Assembly (NCBI GenBank): GCA_028023455.1 | Contig: JAQFVV010012394.1 | Location: 27,105,053 to 27,169,052, forward strand | DNA: 64,000 nucleotides | Reading direction: 5' to 3' | Origin: Epiperipatus broadwayi | Taxonomy: Eukaryota; Onychophora; Udeonychophora; Euonychophora; Peripatidae | Shown: one piece after another, positions 11,666 through 23,330 of the stretch | Numbering within the stretch: the stretch's first letter is position 1 | How the letters are laid out: the number at the start of each line of letters is the position of its first letter | Translations under genes and position numbers: made by a program | The notes under the pieces: model-generated | Database searches by the model: none | Told to the model about the DNA's origin: nothing | What the model saw: only the letters and a program-made list of their open reading frames with translations

Positions 11666-12547
11666 ATTATTTGAAAAGCTGGATTTGAAAGTTAATTTTT
11701 TTCATTTCCTGACAGCTTATTCAATTGATTAATGTCATTTTTTTGTATCACCCTCTTTTTCAGCTTCACAGTCTCCTATGTATAACAGTTTAATTATTTT
11801 ATGTCTAAATATTTTCATAACAGATTTTTAGCCAATTAACAACTGCAATTTAGATTGTTAAATTATATTTATCAAAAGTAGTTCAACAAAATTTTGATAA
11901 TATAAAAAATATTGAATTGTAGAAATGTTTACTGTCTAAATGGTGGAAAAATAAAGGTGTTTTTTTTTTTATTATTATCAATATTCTAATTAAATAAGAA
12001 GTAGTGCATATAAAATATTATTTCACATTAAATTATGTACTTTTAATACTTCCATTGCCCTCAAAACTGCTTCAGTTTGGATTTTACACTTAGTGGTTTT
12101 CACCCCCATTAAAACTAAAAAAGATGTGGAATTGAATTTTTTTTTTTTAACTAAAAACATTTAGATATGCACACACACACACAACAAATGATGTAAATAA
12201 ATTATATTATTTAATGTTATTTATATATACAATTAACAAACAAATTTGTGGTCATAAGTGTCACCATATATTCAAAGTTTATAAATCATTTCTGAAATAA
12301 GATTTATTTTGTGTTATAACCAGAACCTTCATGTCATGTTGCCCTGAAACTTGACTTCAGAAACTATATAAATTTTTGTGTATTAAACACACAATTTAAA
12401 CTGGAGAGCGATTAGAGAGAAAAATGTGAAATCAGAATTGATATTTAACAAACTTATGAATATGATTTGTTTGATATAAATTATAGATTCAAATTTTATA
12501 CTACACTTACTGAATTAAAATTATTAGATATCTATTCATTTATTAGA
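11666..12547. other. A+T-rich non-coding sequence, no gene seen
   Basis: A short CA microsatellite lies near 12169-12182, with poly-T runs. No gene or repeat was recognised. Confidence 0.5.
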
Positions 12548-12813
12548 TACTTAAAACCAATAAACATCACATGACCACCACTTCTTATGCTTGCTTTTAA
12601 CTGTTTTAAAACAGGCAACACTCACTATACGTATTGCCACACACAACAAGCTAGAATAATCAATGGATGCCAGAAGGCCACAAGCCAGAAACTAGTCTGG
12701 GGATATTGGATGAGTAGGCACTAGATGGGGATTTTATGCACAAGCCTTCTGGCATCCATTGATTACTCTAGCTTGCTGTGTGTGGCAATACGTATAGTGA
12801 GTTTTGTCTGTTT
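12548..12813. mobile_element. Palindromic MITE of a widely dispersed family
   Basis: The left arm aggcaacactcactatacgt...aatggatgccagaagg (about 12613-12681) is the inverted complement of about 12746-12811, with a loop of about 64 bases that contains agaaactagtctggggatat. The 5' flank ccaataaacatcacatgacc also occurs at 4095 and, changed, at 33711, so it belongs to the family. Loop or arm sequence recurs at 19141, 33781, 34240, 34430 and 35225. It is non-coding and probably a non-autonomous DNA transposon. Confidence 0.7.
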
Positions 12814-13271
12814 AGATACTTATAGATACATGCACATTTATCAACATCTGTGTAATATACACATTTATATATTCAATACATACTGTATTCACACAATAAT
12901 ATTCCTCTACACAACCATATATATGTACATATATAATAAATTATTTGTATAATATAATAAATTATTAAATTTATATATATGTGGTAAGCATATATGACAG
13001 TAATATCTCGTAATAATCACTGTTTGTTTGTCGTGTCGTATCTTGCAACTGATTTTTAACATAATTCTATCAAATGGATCTCCATCAAATTTTGCACACA
13101 TGATAAATATATGATACTGAAATATTTCAGGGTTGGCAACCCAAATATCAAAATGCGTGATTCAGAAAGTTAAATGATGCGCATTAAATGGTAGTATATT
13201 TTTTAAAAATGCACTTTTATTGAATATTCACTAAAAAGCATTTACAGTTACTTAAAATAGAAAAAATGATA
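12814..13271. other. A+T-rich non-coding sequence, no gene seen
   Basis: TA-rich microsatellite-like sequence covers 12840-12980. The remainder has no recognised content. Confidence 0.5.
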
Positions 13272-13989
13272 CTTTATTAGTATAACTGCGGCGGCTTTGG
13301 CACTTCCACAATAAATGTATTATTTGCCCTGCGATCCTTATCAGTGCGCAATCTGCAATCCTTATCAACATCTTTATTGATAATCAGGTAAATTATTATA
13401 AATATTTAAAGAGTATTATTCTTTAGTTAAACCATTGCAGATCATAAACAAATACACAATACAGTGCTAATAATTTTGAGCCTCATTTTAAAATAAAGTA
13501 AAAAACAAAAGTATAACCTTTTTAAAGTTAAGATAATATAAAAAGTATCTACAAAATGTATTCAAAAATAAATATAATATTAAAAAGTAATACATAAAGA
13601 CTTGAAATGGATTACAAACATCTTCCTTGACTAATAAAAATGATCCCACAATAAATTTCCGAATCCATCAAATTTAAAAATTACTTTAAAAAAAAAAATG
13701 CCAAAGTAATTTATAATATAGAAAATAAATCTTTTGAAATTGGAAAAATGCATTAAATTTGCAATTTTGTAGTGCTTAAAATAAATATAAATGATTTATA
13801 CCTAAAAAAGCTGTTGTGGGAAATAAATGTAGACGATAACTGAAAATATCAAACGACTGTCAAATTAGATAATACATTGCGCTGATAAAGATCACAGATC
13901 GTGCACTGATAAGGATCACAGGGATTACTTTATGAAAATAATACATTCATTGTGGAAGTGCAAAAGCTGCTGCAACTGTACTAATAAAG
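13272..13989. mobile_element. TIR element of 718 bp with TA flanks
   Basis: Terminal inverted repeats of roughly 110 bp at about 13272-13380 and 13880-13989 share ctttattagta, gcacttccacaat, aatgtattatt and tgatccttatcagtgc-type blocks. The dinucleotide TA at 13270-13271 and 13990-13991 fits a Tc1/mariner-type target duplication, though the palindromic end makes the exact boundary uncertain. The subterminal motif gatccttatca (or its complement) is repeated near both ends, as transposase-binding sites often are. The interior has no coding sequence, so this is a MITE. Confidence 0.7.
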
Positions 13990-13991
13990 TA

Positions 13992-14255
13992 CTGAAAAAA
14001 CAAATGAAAGATGAAATCTTAATTTTTTTTGATTGTTTAACTAAGACTTGCATTTTTTAAAATGTTATCTTCATAAAAAAAAATCTTTTGAATGATTTTT
14101 ACATATATGAATTTTATTCAAATTAGAAATATGGCCACATTGTTTATATTAGTTTTTAAATTTGAATATGAAAAACTACATTATAAAAAAATATTTTATG
14201 AAAACAGTTGTACTCAATTGTATGAATAATGCACTAAAAACCAAAAAGTAACGTT
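13992..14255. other. A+T-rich non-coding sequence
   Basis: No features were recognised. Confidence 0.45.
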
Positions 14256-14426
14256 TTCTTCATCCACTATCTGGATTGTATATTTAATTTGAAATAAAAA
14301 TGGGAGGCATTTCTAAATTAATCAATTCACACCCTATTTTTAAAACTAGTGATTGAATTACTTAATTTATGGATATCTCCTGTTCTTATTTCAAATTAAA
14401 TATACCAACGCAAATTGTAATGGAAG
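14256..14426. repeat. Fold-back element, family shared with 26157-26332
   Basis: The left arm atatttaatttgaaataaaa and right arm ttatttcaaattaaatatac are inverted complements around an AT-rich centre that holds aattaatcaattcac and gtgattgaattac. The same layout (tttaacttgaaataaaatca) occurs at 26157-26332, where G/C runs have grown at the equivalent place (here only gggagg / ctcc). This indicates one fold-back MITE family with two copies. Confidence 0.65.
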
Positions 14427-17400
14427 GTAAAAAATTTTTTGGGATTTTTAATGAATTGCTAATTCATTTAAGTACAAGCTTTTTTATAAAATATTTTTAT
14501 ATATGTTATTTTTTATTGTAAAATTAGTAGACAAAATATGTTTTTTAATTAAATACGATATGTTTATAGTATGATAAATTATATTATTTGAAACATTTTG
14601 AGAGGCTCTTGTTGTACATGTCTTTTTAAATAATGATGGCCATCAGCCAGGGCTGACTCGGCAAACAACTGTTGTGAATGATAAAGAAAAGTTTTTTTAA
14701 AAAAATAAAACAAAAGTGTTACTTCTATGAATACTAAATTTAGAAAGCATAACTTAATTGTGGAAATAGAGGGGTGGGGACAGTGACGACTTAATTGGGA
14801 TAATTTGAAGATCAAATCAGTCATATCATTTCTTTAAGCTAAGTTGTGATCTCTAACAAGGTTTTGAGCCTTAACCATCTCATTTATATAGCTTTATAAA
14901 TGTGAAGCTAAGTTAATGATTATATGTTAATGATCTCGGGTATAAAATAATGACAAGCACTTTTGATTTCTGGAGTTTAATTAATATGATGAATTTCATC
15001 TCAATAAAAAGGGAATCTGTTGAATATTTTTTTTTGCTTTTGCCACTTTATAAAGCCCCAAAAAATCATAAAGTGCCTGTGGGTGGCATCTGGACCACAG
15101 GTGCAATTAACTAATTTTGTTGATTTGGATTTGGTATTTTATGATATATGAAATTGTCAAACTGTTTGCATTGAGTAAATATTAGAATTAGTCAGTAAAT
15201 GGGAACAGTGTCTAATCTCCTGACGAAGACCAATTATCTAAAAACTAGTTGTAAAAATATGTTTGTGGTGCTTAGTGCATTTACTCGTTACCTATATATA
15301 TTTTTTGGTATTGGAAAAGAAATGTCGCTATTACAGTATATTTGATGTAAATTTTAAAAAAAGTTGGTAAACGTTATACCTTTGATCAATATTTTGTTTT
15401 AGAATGTTACTTTGAAGAAAATTTTTGCGTATTTTTATAATCTGAAATTTTATTGTTTACATCCTTGTATATTGAACTACCCAGAAGCTGTGTTTCCTAT
15501 TGGAGGAAAGGAAACAACATTCATCATAAAAATTTAATAGCAATGATATATATTTATCATTCATCTTAATGGTAGCTGTAAAATTTTAAGGTGGTAGAAT
15601 AAATTGTTAGGATATGACCACTAATGTCAAACTGTCACCATCAGTGACTGAGTGTTATTGCTTGGCCATAGTACTTTAGTGCCTATTTTTATCTTACCCT
15701 AATGAAAAACTTAGCTTGCTTTCACATATATTTTATCAAGAAACGTAGTAATATTAATGTATATAAAATGATGCATAAGGAAGGGGAGTAATGGCATTAT
15801 CTCACAACATATCTCTTGAGAAACTGCAAACTACTACTGACAATGATCAAAATGTTATTATTTTCTTATATTAACTTATTGCCTAATTATTGTAATCAAT
15901 TTCCAAGCAGGAAATTTAACATATACTGTTCTACAGATTGAGGTGCTATAATATTTGTTTGTTGGATTGTAGTTTGCCCTAATTCCAAACCACTATAACA
16001 GCATTTATTTTAACTTTTCAGTATTTTGAAATTTCTAGTCAACTTTAATGAGCAATATGTTGTCAAGATGTGATGCATGTATATGCATATTTCTGTGCTG
16101 GTGAATGGTTGTGATGTAGAGTTAAGATGAGAATGCATTGATAAAAACTTGATTATATATATGCAGTATTTTTATGTGTAAATGTCTGCATACTTTTTAT
16201 TTTGATAAAAATATTTGGAATACTTTGTTATTAAAATGTGATAATTGAAGAAATGTATACTCATTGAAATAAATGCATACTATGTCAAAAGAAATAGTTT
16301 GTAAACGTATCATATCTATCTATTTTTATCTGAAAATAAGTGCTAAAAAGATTTTGAAAATGAATTCTCACAATTCAGTTTTTTGTTTGGAGATTTACAA
16401 AAACTTCTGATTTGTTTCTGGCTGCATATTTTATTCTGTTTGCAATAAAAGATTTGGGTTTGTAATGTGGTCATAATAATATTGATAGTGGTGACTATTT
16501 TTTTGATATATCCAAAAATATTCAATTATTCCAAAAGCATTTATCTTTACCCTACTCCTGGAGCTCAAATAAACTAAATATACACTGCTGGAGTAATATC
16601 TATTTCTCTGTCAGCTGGTTTTTAGCTTTGAACTCCATTCTGTAAGTGATTTAGAAATTCAAGCTATAATTAATGCATCTAGCATCCACCTCTAATTCTT
16701 TAGGCTATTAATAGATAGAAATGCAACACACTTCATGGCATTGAACCCAAGCAAACTCTCATAGATTTGATATTAAGTTACTAAATGTATATATTGCATA
16801 GAATAGATAGATCGCTTGGGATCGAAGCTGTTTTTGAAATCATGTGGATAAATTAACATCTTGTTTGTTTAGGAATCTAAACTATCATTCATATATTACA
16901 TATAAATTATTTTCATTATTGTTTTAATAGCATACTGTTTAGTTTTTTAAAAAAAACTTAGTGGCTAATAATAAATGAGTTTGTTCATTCCAGCTTTAAA
17001 AAAAAATAGAATAAGATAGGGAGGGAGGATAAAACAGTTTTAGAAATGAGTTTTGCATGATTATACAAATCAATCTGTGAAGTACAAATACATCCACATA
17101 TAGAACATATTGATCTATTTTTCTGTTTACTTGATATTTTATAATATTGTCTTTTTAATTTCTTCAGAAAACTTTTCTTTCTGAAATACTTCACCACTAT
17201 CTCTCACATTTTCTCAGTGGAAATGATGAATCTTTATAACACAGTGGGAAGTCTACCATTATTCGTTCATTTTAAAGGTCCAATCAGACAGTGTGATTAT
17301 ACATTAATAGACTATAATATAGTATCTCATCCAAAAGTTGAAGAAAATATTGACTAACTTTATGATTAATCTTGCCTTTGTACTTCTAAAATTTTGTGGA

Positions 17401-17849
17401 GCATCCTTAAATGAAGCTTTTCCAATGCTTAACTGCTAGGCTGTTCAAGTTTCATTTCCATGTAATAGATAAAAGTTTTATGTATATCTTAGTTGCACTA
17501 ATTATTTCCCTGTGCTGAAATGCTCTCTTGTTAGTTGTTAAAATGCATTTGCACATGAAAAGAAAATTTTAATTATTTACTGAAAATGAATATGATCAGA
17601 ATAAGATTTTGAAACCAGACTGTTTTTAAACAGGGAGAGTTAGTAGTATGTTGTGATTAAATTGTATGCAGATAATTGACTGTTCAGCCATTTATATTTA
17701 AATAAGCCAAAAATATAATGCAAAGTATTTTGTAAGGAGAAAATTCTTGTTCTTTTTATTAAATATCTTTATATGTACTGAAAATGTAAAAAGATCATAT
17801 ATTAGGGTTTTAAATTTTTTGTTTTAAAACTGTTTCTGTTTTATTTTAG
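14427..17849. other. Probable CCT3 intron, upstream of the exon; no gene seen
   Basis: This 3.4-kb block is A+T-rich and has no recognisable exon or transposon protein. I looked for the CCT3 N-terminal exon (initiator Met to the NINAAK-type end) and did not find it. The pyrimidine tract and AG at 17830-17849 form the acceptor of the CCT3 exon. Confidence 0.5.
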
Positions 17850-17900
17850 ATGATAGCTGATGTTGTTCGAACATGTCTTGGGCCCAGAGCTATGCTTAAG
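17850..17900 (+). CDS. CCT3: CCT3 (TCP-1 gamma / TRiC subunit gamma) internal exon, partial gene
   Basis: The sequence shows a pyrimidine-rich tract ending ttttattttag, then 51 bases reading MIADVVRTCLGPRAMLK, then the donor gtaatt directly after AAG. From family knowledge, CCT gamma subunits carry (K)TIADVIRTCLGPRAMLK followed by MLLDPMGG near residue 30-50. The other CCT subunits have different residues here, for example TSLGPKGMDK in delta, so gamma is the best match. The LGP stretch belongs to the ATP-contacting part of the equatorial domain of group II chaperonins. CCT3 is one of eight subunits of the cytosolic TRiC ring that folds actin, tubulin and other clients. The exon has phase-0 boundaries and 17 whole codons. 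Neither the preceding exon (initiator Met and SGRKVQSG-type region) nor the following one (MLLDPMGGIVMTNDG) was recognised, so both flanking introns are long or their exons lie outside. The splice sites argue against a processed pseudogene. The gamma assignment rests on 17 residues. Confidence 0.85.
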
Positions 17901-19140
17901 GTAATTTTTTTTCTTTTGGGTTTTTAAATTCTAGATAATTTTAAAGTTTTTATTTTTGTGTGACATTATATAATACACATTTATATCATAAACTGAAGAC
18001 TAATATAAATAACAGTCATAGCTTTAAAAAAAAAAAAAAGAGGTTATATGATGTTAATAAATGGAAAATGCAATAGTCATATGCTAAATCAAACAAAAAG
18101 AAAACATTTAAGAAAGATAAGAAGAGATTAGTAGTGTAATGAGATTTGGGATTGCCAATCGTTTTCTCTTTCATTCAATTTTTTAATATCACTGTTAATT
18201 GTATATTATCATAAAATTGATTATTTCAAAATATAAACTAATGTGTTAAGAATACAACTGTATTATCATTTTTAGAAATAAAAAGTTTCAATCAGTTTTG
18301 AAAGTAAGAATGAACAGTAGGAAATCGGCATATCTTTTTAACATTGAGCTAACATTAATAAGAGATCAAATGGGTATATATTAATATATTCTCTAAGATA
18401 GGTATGCTCAAACTTTTTTTTATTCATATTTTATAGAGGCATTTCAATATTATCAACTACTGCAATGCATATGGACAAAAAAAAAAAAAAAACGATCCAG
18501 TGCTGATAGAAAGAGAGCTAACTTTTCATGTACCCCCTGACATTTATTTGTATATAAGTTATTGTTTGAAAAATAATTTTATTATATGCATTATCCAAAG
18601 GCTTTAAATTGTCTGACAATATATATATATATTTATGGAGTTAATAAATTTTCAACTAATTTAAAGCAAAAAGTTTCCAGCAGTTTCTAATCCCTTTTTT
18701 GAACTACCTATAAATCTTTTCAGAATTGTTGATAAATAATTTTGATTGATTTTTGTTTCTTTCATATTAATCCTTTTTGACATTTCTATCAATTTTTGTT
18801 CAATAAATCTTTTTTTTTTTTGTCATAGTTATGAGATGAATTTTAATGCTAGAATAATAAATATTTGCTTTTAAATTTATTCTACATTTGATGATCATTT
18901 ATGAAAATCTGCTGCATTCAAATTTATGAAACTCTAGCTATATGTTATATTTATTCAAGGCTAATCACCACGTGAGAAAAGATTATTACAGATACCTTCT
19001 GATTTAAGACTGATTATAATTTATCAGAATGATGGAAATATTATTAACTTGAGAAATTATAAATATATGTATATTTCACATTACATGTAACAATGTTGAA
19101 TTTTATTAAGCAATTTTACAAAATTTGTTCTATCTAATGT
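17901..19140 (+). other. Start of the long CCT3 intron; non-coding
   Basis: The donor gtaatttttt opens this intron. The sequence is A+T-rich with an A-run near 18479-18492. The next expected exon (MLLDPMGGIVMTNDG region) was not recognised here or downstream. Confidence 0.5.
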
Positions 19141-19330
19141 CAGCTGTAGTAGTAATCAGTAGATGCCAGAGACAGTAGTGCTTTAATTCATATTCAATGT
19201 TGCCCTATTCAAATATCACAGGACTAGTTGCTAACTTATGGTTTTCATCAATTAGAGGCTTTTGGATTTTTGAACAGTAGTGCGCTAGGATCTTTTGGAT
19301 CTAATGCACTAAACCTCTAGAAGCAATTTT
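19141..19330 (+). repeat. Degraded copy of the 12548 dispersed repeat family
   Basis: Stretches such as taatcagtagatgccagaga, aactagttgctaactt-type sequence with ggttttcatcaatt, and ggatctaatgcactaaacc match the order seen at 33781-33960. The orientation is opposite to that of the loop at 12690. It is diverged and non-coding. Confidence 0.5.
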
Positions 19331-19407
19331 TTTACTTTTTTGCTATACTATCAAACTACTAATCAAACTGAAAATTTTTTTTCAATCCAACTCAATTTAC
19401 CTGCTTA

Positions 19408-20375
19408 CACCTGGGTCTCTTTTTATGCGGATTTATTTAACGCGATTTTGAAGTTACGCGATTCACTTTTCTCCGGAAGTCTAACTCCGATAATGCGCTA
19501 TTACTTTAAATAATAAATTTCGCGCACTTACGTCATATTGAAAGTAATAGCACATTATTGGAATTCGACTTTCATCTTAGTAATTTCAATATTTTCAGTG
19601 CTTTATAATAGTAAGATTTTATGCAATAATGAAATTAAAATCCTGATTTCCACATTTTATGTATACACACATTAAATTTTACAAGATTATAATGTAAATT
19701 TGTTCAAACATTGTGCGTGTTAATTTTGCATTTTAAATCACATTCTGTTTTTGCTTTTTAAAAAAGAACTTAATCAATTATTAATCATTTTGTGTCCGCA
19801 AGTTTATTTTTAAAAGGTGAGTAATAGCAGTGGGCACAATTAAAATTGAAAATTAAAAAATTAGACAAAAATAAGAATTTAATTTTTAGTTGTTAGATTA
19901 ATTACTAATTATGTTGTCACCAGAAAACCATTAACACAACATGAGAGTGACATTGACGCTAGTTGTATTTCCTCTTGTGAAGAATCTGATTTTTTACCAG
20001 TTTGCAAACGAACCTCTTTAACGGCAAATAGCGATAATAATTAAAATGTGTATAAAAAAAATGTAAAGTACTGTAAATTATGCATAAAAATATATTGTTT
20101 GAATAAAATTAAATATTATAGTTAAAAAAAGTTTGTCTTGTATCAATTTTTTTCAAATTTGAAATTTTTTATTAGTCATATTTTATTTCCTTATTTTTTT
20201 TTTTTTTGCGCGAATTTTAAAGTAATTTTACATTGGTGCTTTGCTTTTACGCAATTTTTGAAAAATCACAGTCCGTATCCCCCTTTTTCAAGGTAAGTTA
20301 CGTCTATTTTTGCGCGATTTTGTTTGCGCATGTTTTCTGAGGAACCTATCTATCGCGTAAAACGAGGCTCAGGTG
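19408..20375 (+). mobile_element. Tigger/pogo-like DNA transposon deletion derivative
   Basis: The right end read on the minus strand, cacctgagcctcgttttacg, pairs with the left end cacctgggtctctttttatg. TA lies immediately outside both ends (19406-19407 and 20376-20377). Ends of the type CAnnnnnnnCCTCGTTTTACGCGA with a TA duplication are typical of pogo/Tigger elements of the Tc1/mariner superfamily. The interior keeps a probable transposase C-terminus at about 19935-20043: frame TQHESDIDASCISSCEESDF followed by LPVCKRTSLTANSDNN and a stop. The rest of the transposase is missing, so it cannot move itself. Length is 968 bp against about 2-3 kb for complete elements. Confidence 0.75.
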
Positions 20376-20377
20376 TA

Positions 20378-20864
20378 TTTACATAAATCTGAATTCAATT
20401 CAGTTTCTATATGCAATGGTATACGCAATTATCATGCGATGTTTTGTAGATCAGGTGAATGTCAAATTTTACAAATCATTTTATTTTTTTTAGGCTATTG
20501 GTATATAAAATGAGATAAATGTTACATTAATATATGAGTGAAACTATTTTCTTGAAATGCTATAGTTATAAACAATTGCTCCTTGTGCTATTATATAAAG
20601 TATTATGAACAACTTATTTATTGCAGTTATTGAAAATTGTGGCTAGAGGACAGATTAAATAGCATATCAAAAAAATAATTTCTAGCATTATTTATATTAG
20701 GCATTGTAATTGCTTATTTATATATATAAATAAATTCTATAAATAACTAAGGGATGATATTTGATTGGACAGTAACTATTTATTGTTTTTAGTTTATTCT
20801 AGATAAATTATATTAAGCTCTTTTTTTTATTTATTTAAAATGGGGATTCTTTCTCCGCCACTTC
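20378..20864. other. A+T-rich non-coding sequence
   Basis: No gene or repeat was recognised. Poly-T and TATA-rich stretches occur. Confidence 0.45.
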
Positions 20865-20942
20865 GTCATTAAGGGTGATATGTGTGTAATATGTTCCACC
20901 ATTTGTGCATCTCTGCCTGATAAATCTTTTTCATAGTGTTCA

Positions 20943-21069
20943 GTGATGTGTACTGTGGCCTTAGGCATTTTAATTTTCCATTGATTTCAGCCATTTTTGG
21001 ATATAAATTTATCATTGCAGGCTTCTTGGTGGTACTGCAGTGTTGCCTAGCGGCCACAGTACGCGTCAC
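20943..21069. repeat. Short inverted repeat element
   Basis: The arm gtgtactgtggccttaggca (from 20946) is the near-complement of tgttgcctagcggccacagt (about 21041-21060). The sequence is more G+C-rich than its surroundings. Both strands carry open frames of 64-66 codons with no recognisable protein. It is a probable small MITE; I could not fix its outer limits. Confidence 0.45.
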
Positions 21070-22357
21070 CGAACTCTACCATATTTTTTTCATCTATTAT
21101 TGCTACTCGGGACTATTCTTTAAAAATTAATAATGAAGTTATTTATTCATATTAATTAAGGACAAAAAATAATTAAATATTCGTGTTTTATTATTTGATT
21201 TTTATGTACTTTTAGTCTTATTTTATATATGAATTTTATTTCTTTTAAACATTTAATAAAAGAAAATAATGATGTGGGCTGGTAGTATATTAATTTATTT
21301 ATTTTTTCATTTCAATGTTTATATCTTATTCTTTTAATTTTAAAAATATTTTGCACATGTAATTAGTACATTTAAAATGTGAAAAAATGTACAATTGCTA
21401 ATAACTGTAGTTAGAGATGCAACTCTGATTTCAAATACATGAACAAATCTTCAGGGTCAAAATGAGATTACTGGTAATGGGCAATGTATTGCCTAAATAT
21501 TTATGCAAGCAGTATAAGAAATGAAATTTATTTATCTGCATTTTTTTTTTTTTTACATTAAGCGGTCCTTTTGTCTTGCTTGTACAAATGAATTATAAGA
21601 TTAACGAAAATAAACTTATAAAATCATTCCTATGGATTGTGGTTCATTACCCATGATTCGCTTATTAAGCTAGTATTTTTATAGATAATATATTTACTTT
21701 TCGCTTTTAACTTTAACAGAATGATCATTAGCAGATCTGGTTATGATCATTCTTTTATGGTAGTGATACCATTACTGATATACTTCCTTTATTAATGATA
21801 GTGCTTCTGCCTATTAATATGATATTTTTTTTTAGTGGTAATTTTAATCTTGGATTCTATACAGCTTGGGAGCTAACACTGATACTTTCATAGTAGTTTT
21901 GTTTTTAAATGCTTTTATTTTGGAAAATCTGTTTGTTTGTTAACTTTGATCATTTCAAGTTAGAATGAAATTTTAAAATCGAGGTTTAGTATATTTAAAT
22001 TTGACAGCTGTTTGAAAATTGATATATAACTAAGTTATATCACACTTATCCATTTGAAACACTTATGTTTTCAATATATCATCCATTTTGATAGTTGAGG
22101 AACAGAGGGCAGGAAAAATATGAAAAACATTCAATAATTTCACATATTGCACTTAACAATTATCCTTAGAATTTTTATTTGGTTTAAATAATGGTCATGA
22201 GAGGGCAATTTAAATTTTTTTTCTTTCAATTTAATAACATTTTTTAGACTATTTTAAACTCTTAATGTATATATACATATTTAGTATATGCATATAATTA
22301 TATGTATAATAAATTTCAAAAATTCGATGAGGTTTATCTAGGAATTTGTAATAGAGT
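21070..22357. other. A+T-rich non-coding sequence
   Basis: No exon or transposon protein was recognised. Confidence 0.45.
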
Positions 22358-22830
22358 TTTCTTCTTTAACTTTTTGAGATGTTTTAAATAATAGTTTTCT
22401 ATTTAAGCTTAAAACATATACATAATTTTATATATGTATAATAAACCAGTAACTAAGTTTGCTATTTAAAATTGTTTTAAAACTATTATTTTAAAAAACA
22501 AAACACCTTACTTAAATAGAAAACTGCATTATTTAAAAGATCTTGAAAAGTTAAAAGAAAAGTTTTAAAAAAACTCATTACTATAATTTTTTAAAACAAT
22601 GATCTGAATTTTCTTCTTTGAAACAACTGTTTTAAAATAGAAATAAAAACTGTCAAACAATTTTAAATCTAAAACTTAGTTACATATATAATTATCCATT
22701 AGAAACCAGTCAACAATTAGATAATCCCAATATAGATAACAATCAACAATTTCAAACTACTATCAAAGCAACCTCATTTTAATTATGTACACATACTAAA
22801 TATATATATTTAGTATATACATATTTTTTG
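22358..22830. repeat. Degenerate fold-back region
   Basis: The stretch ttaactttttgagatgtttt...agttttctatttaagc (22366-22411) is complementary to ttaaatagaaaactgcatta...cttgaaaagttaaaag (22512-22557). Other inverted pairs (ataattatatgtataataaa, catactaaatatatat) surround it. It is low complexity and could form extended hairpins. No coding was seen. Confidence 0.5.
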
Positions 22831-23159
22831 CATAAAAGTCATTAGATATTTCTTATGTCCAGAAATTAATTAAGTCAATCCCTATTTTTTAGAAGTTCTA
22901 GTTATATTGTAATGGGATGAGGTTGGTGATAAGTGGAGTGAACCTGGGGTGATGGCACATCATCATCATCACTCCCAGTCAATTTAAAATGAAATATTTG
23001 CAAACAGTATAATAAGTAATGAGATATTTAATAATAAAATGAGATTAGAAAATCTCTGAGAACATTGAGAGATCAGCCAGCTACTAAAAGTATAATTAAC
23101 TATCAACCAGCATTATAAAGTAAAAGTAAGTATAATTCAAATACCATTCATCATCATGA
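22831..23159. other. Non-coding sequence
   Basis: A short ATC microsatellite (catcatcatcatcac) lies near 22960-22972. Otherwise nothing was recognised. Confidence 0.4.
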
Positions 23160-23330
23160 ATGATCCACAATTAATAAAATCAGTACAATAAAACAACAGT
23201 CCATCTTGTGGCTGGATTTGAACAATAAAAAATATAAATCAATAGTCAACCTTGTGACTGGATCGAAAATGGGTCTTCTGTAGACCAGGCTAACTATTGA
23301 GCCTTTGCCAGCTTGGGCAATTATTTAAAC
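23160..23330 (-). mobile_element. Possible tRNA-derived SINE, minus strand, duplicated B-box end
   Basis: Read on the minus strand, tcaatagttagcctggtcta (23281-23300) is an A-box-like stretch. It is followed about 25 bases later by a B-box-like ttttcgatccag (23258-23269). A second B-box-like gttcaaatccagccacaag (around 23206-23224) follows, giving an apparent roughly 47-bp duplication of the end (caaccttgtgactggatcga against ccatcttgtggctggatttg). The arrangement fits an old SINE with a tandem partial duplication. It is not a usable tRNA gene. Confidence 0.4.

Noticed and set aside
19021-19060. Possible downstream CCT3 exon (aatgatggaaat could encode Asn-Asp-Gly-Asn).
   Set aside because: The surrounding codons do not give TNDGNAILREI, and no acceptor or donor is in place.
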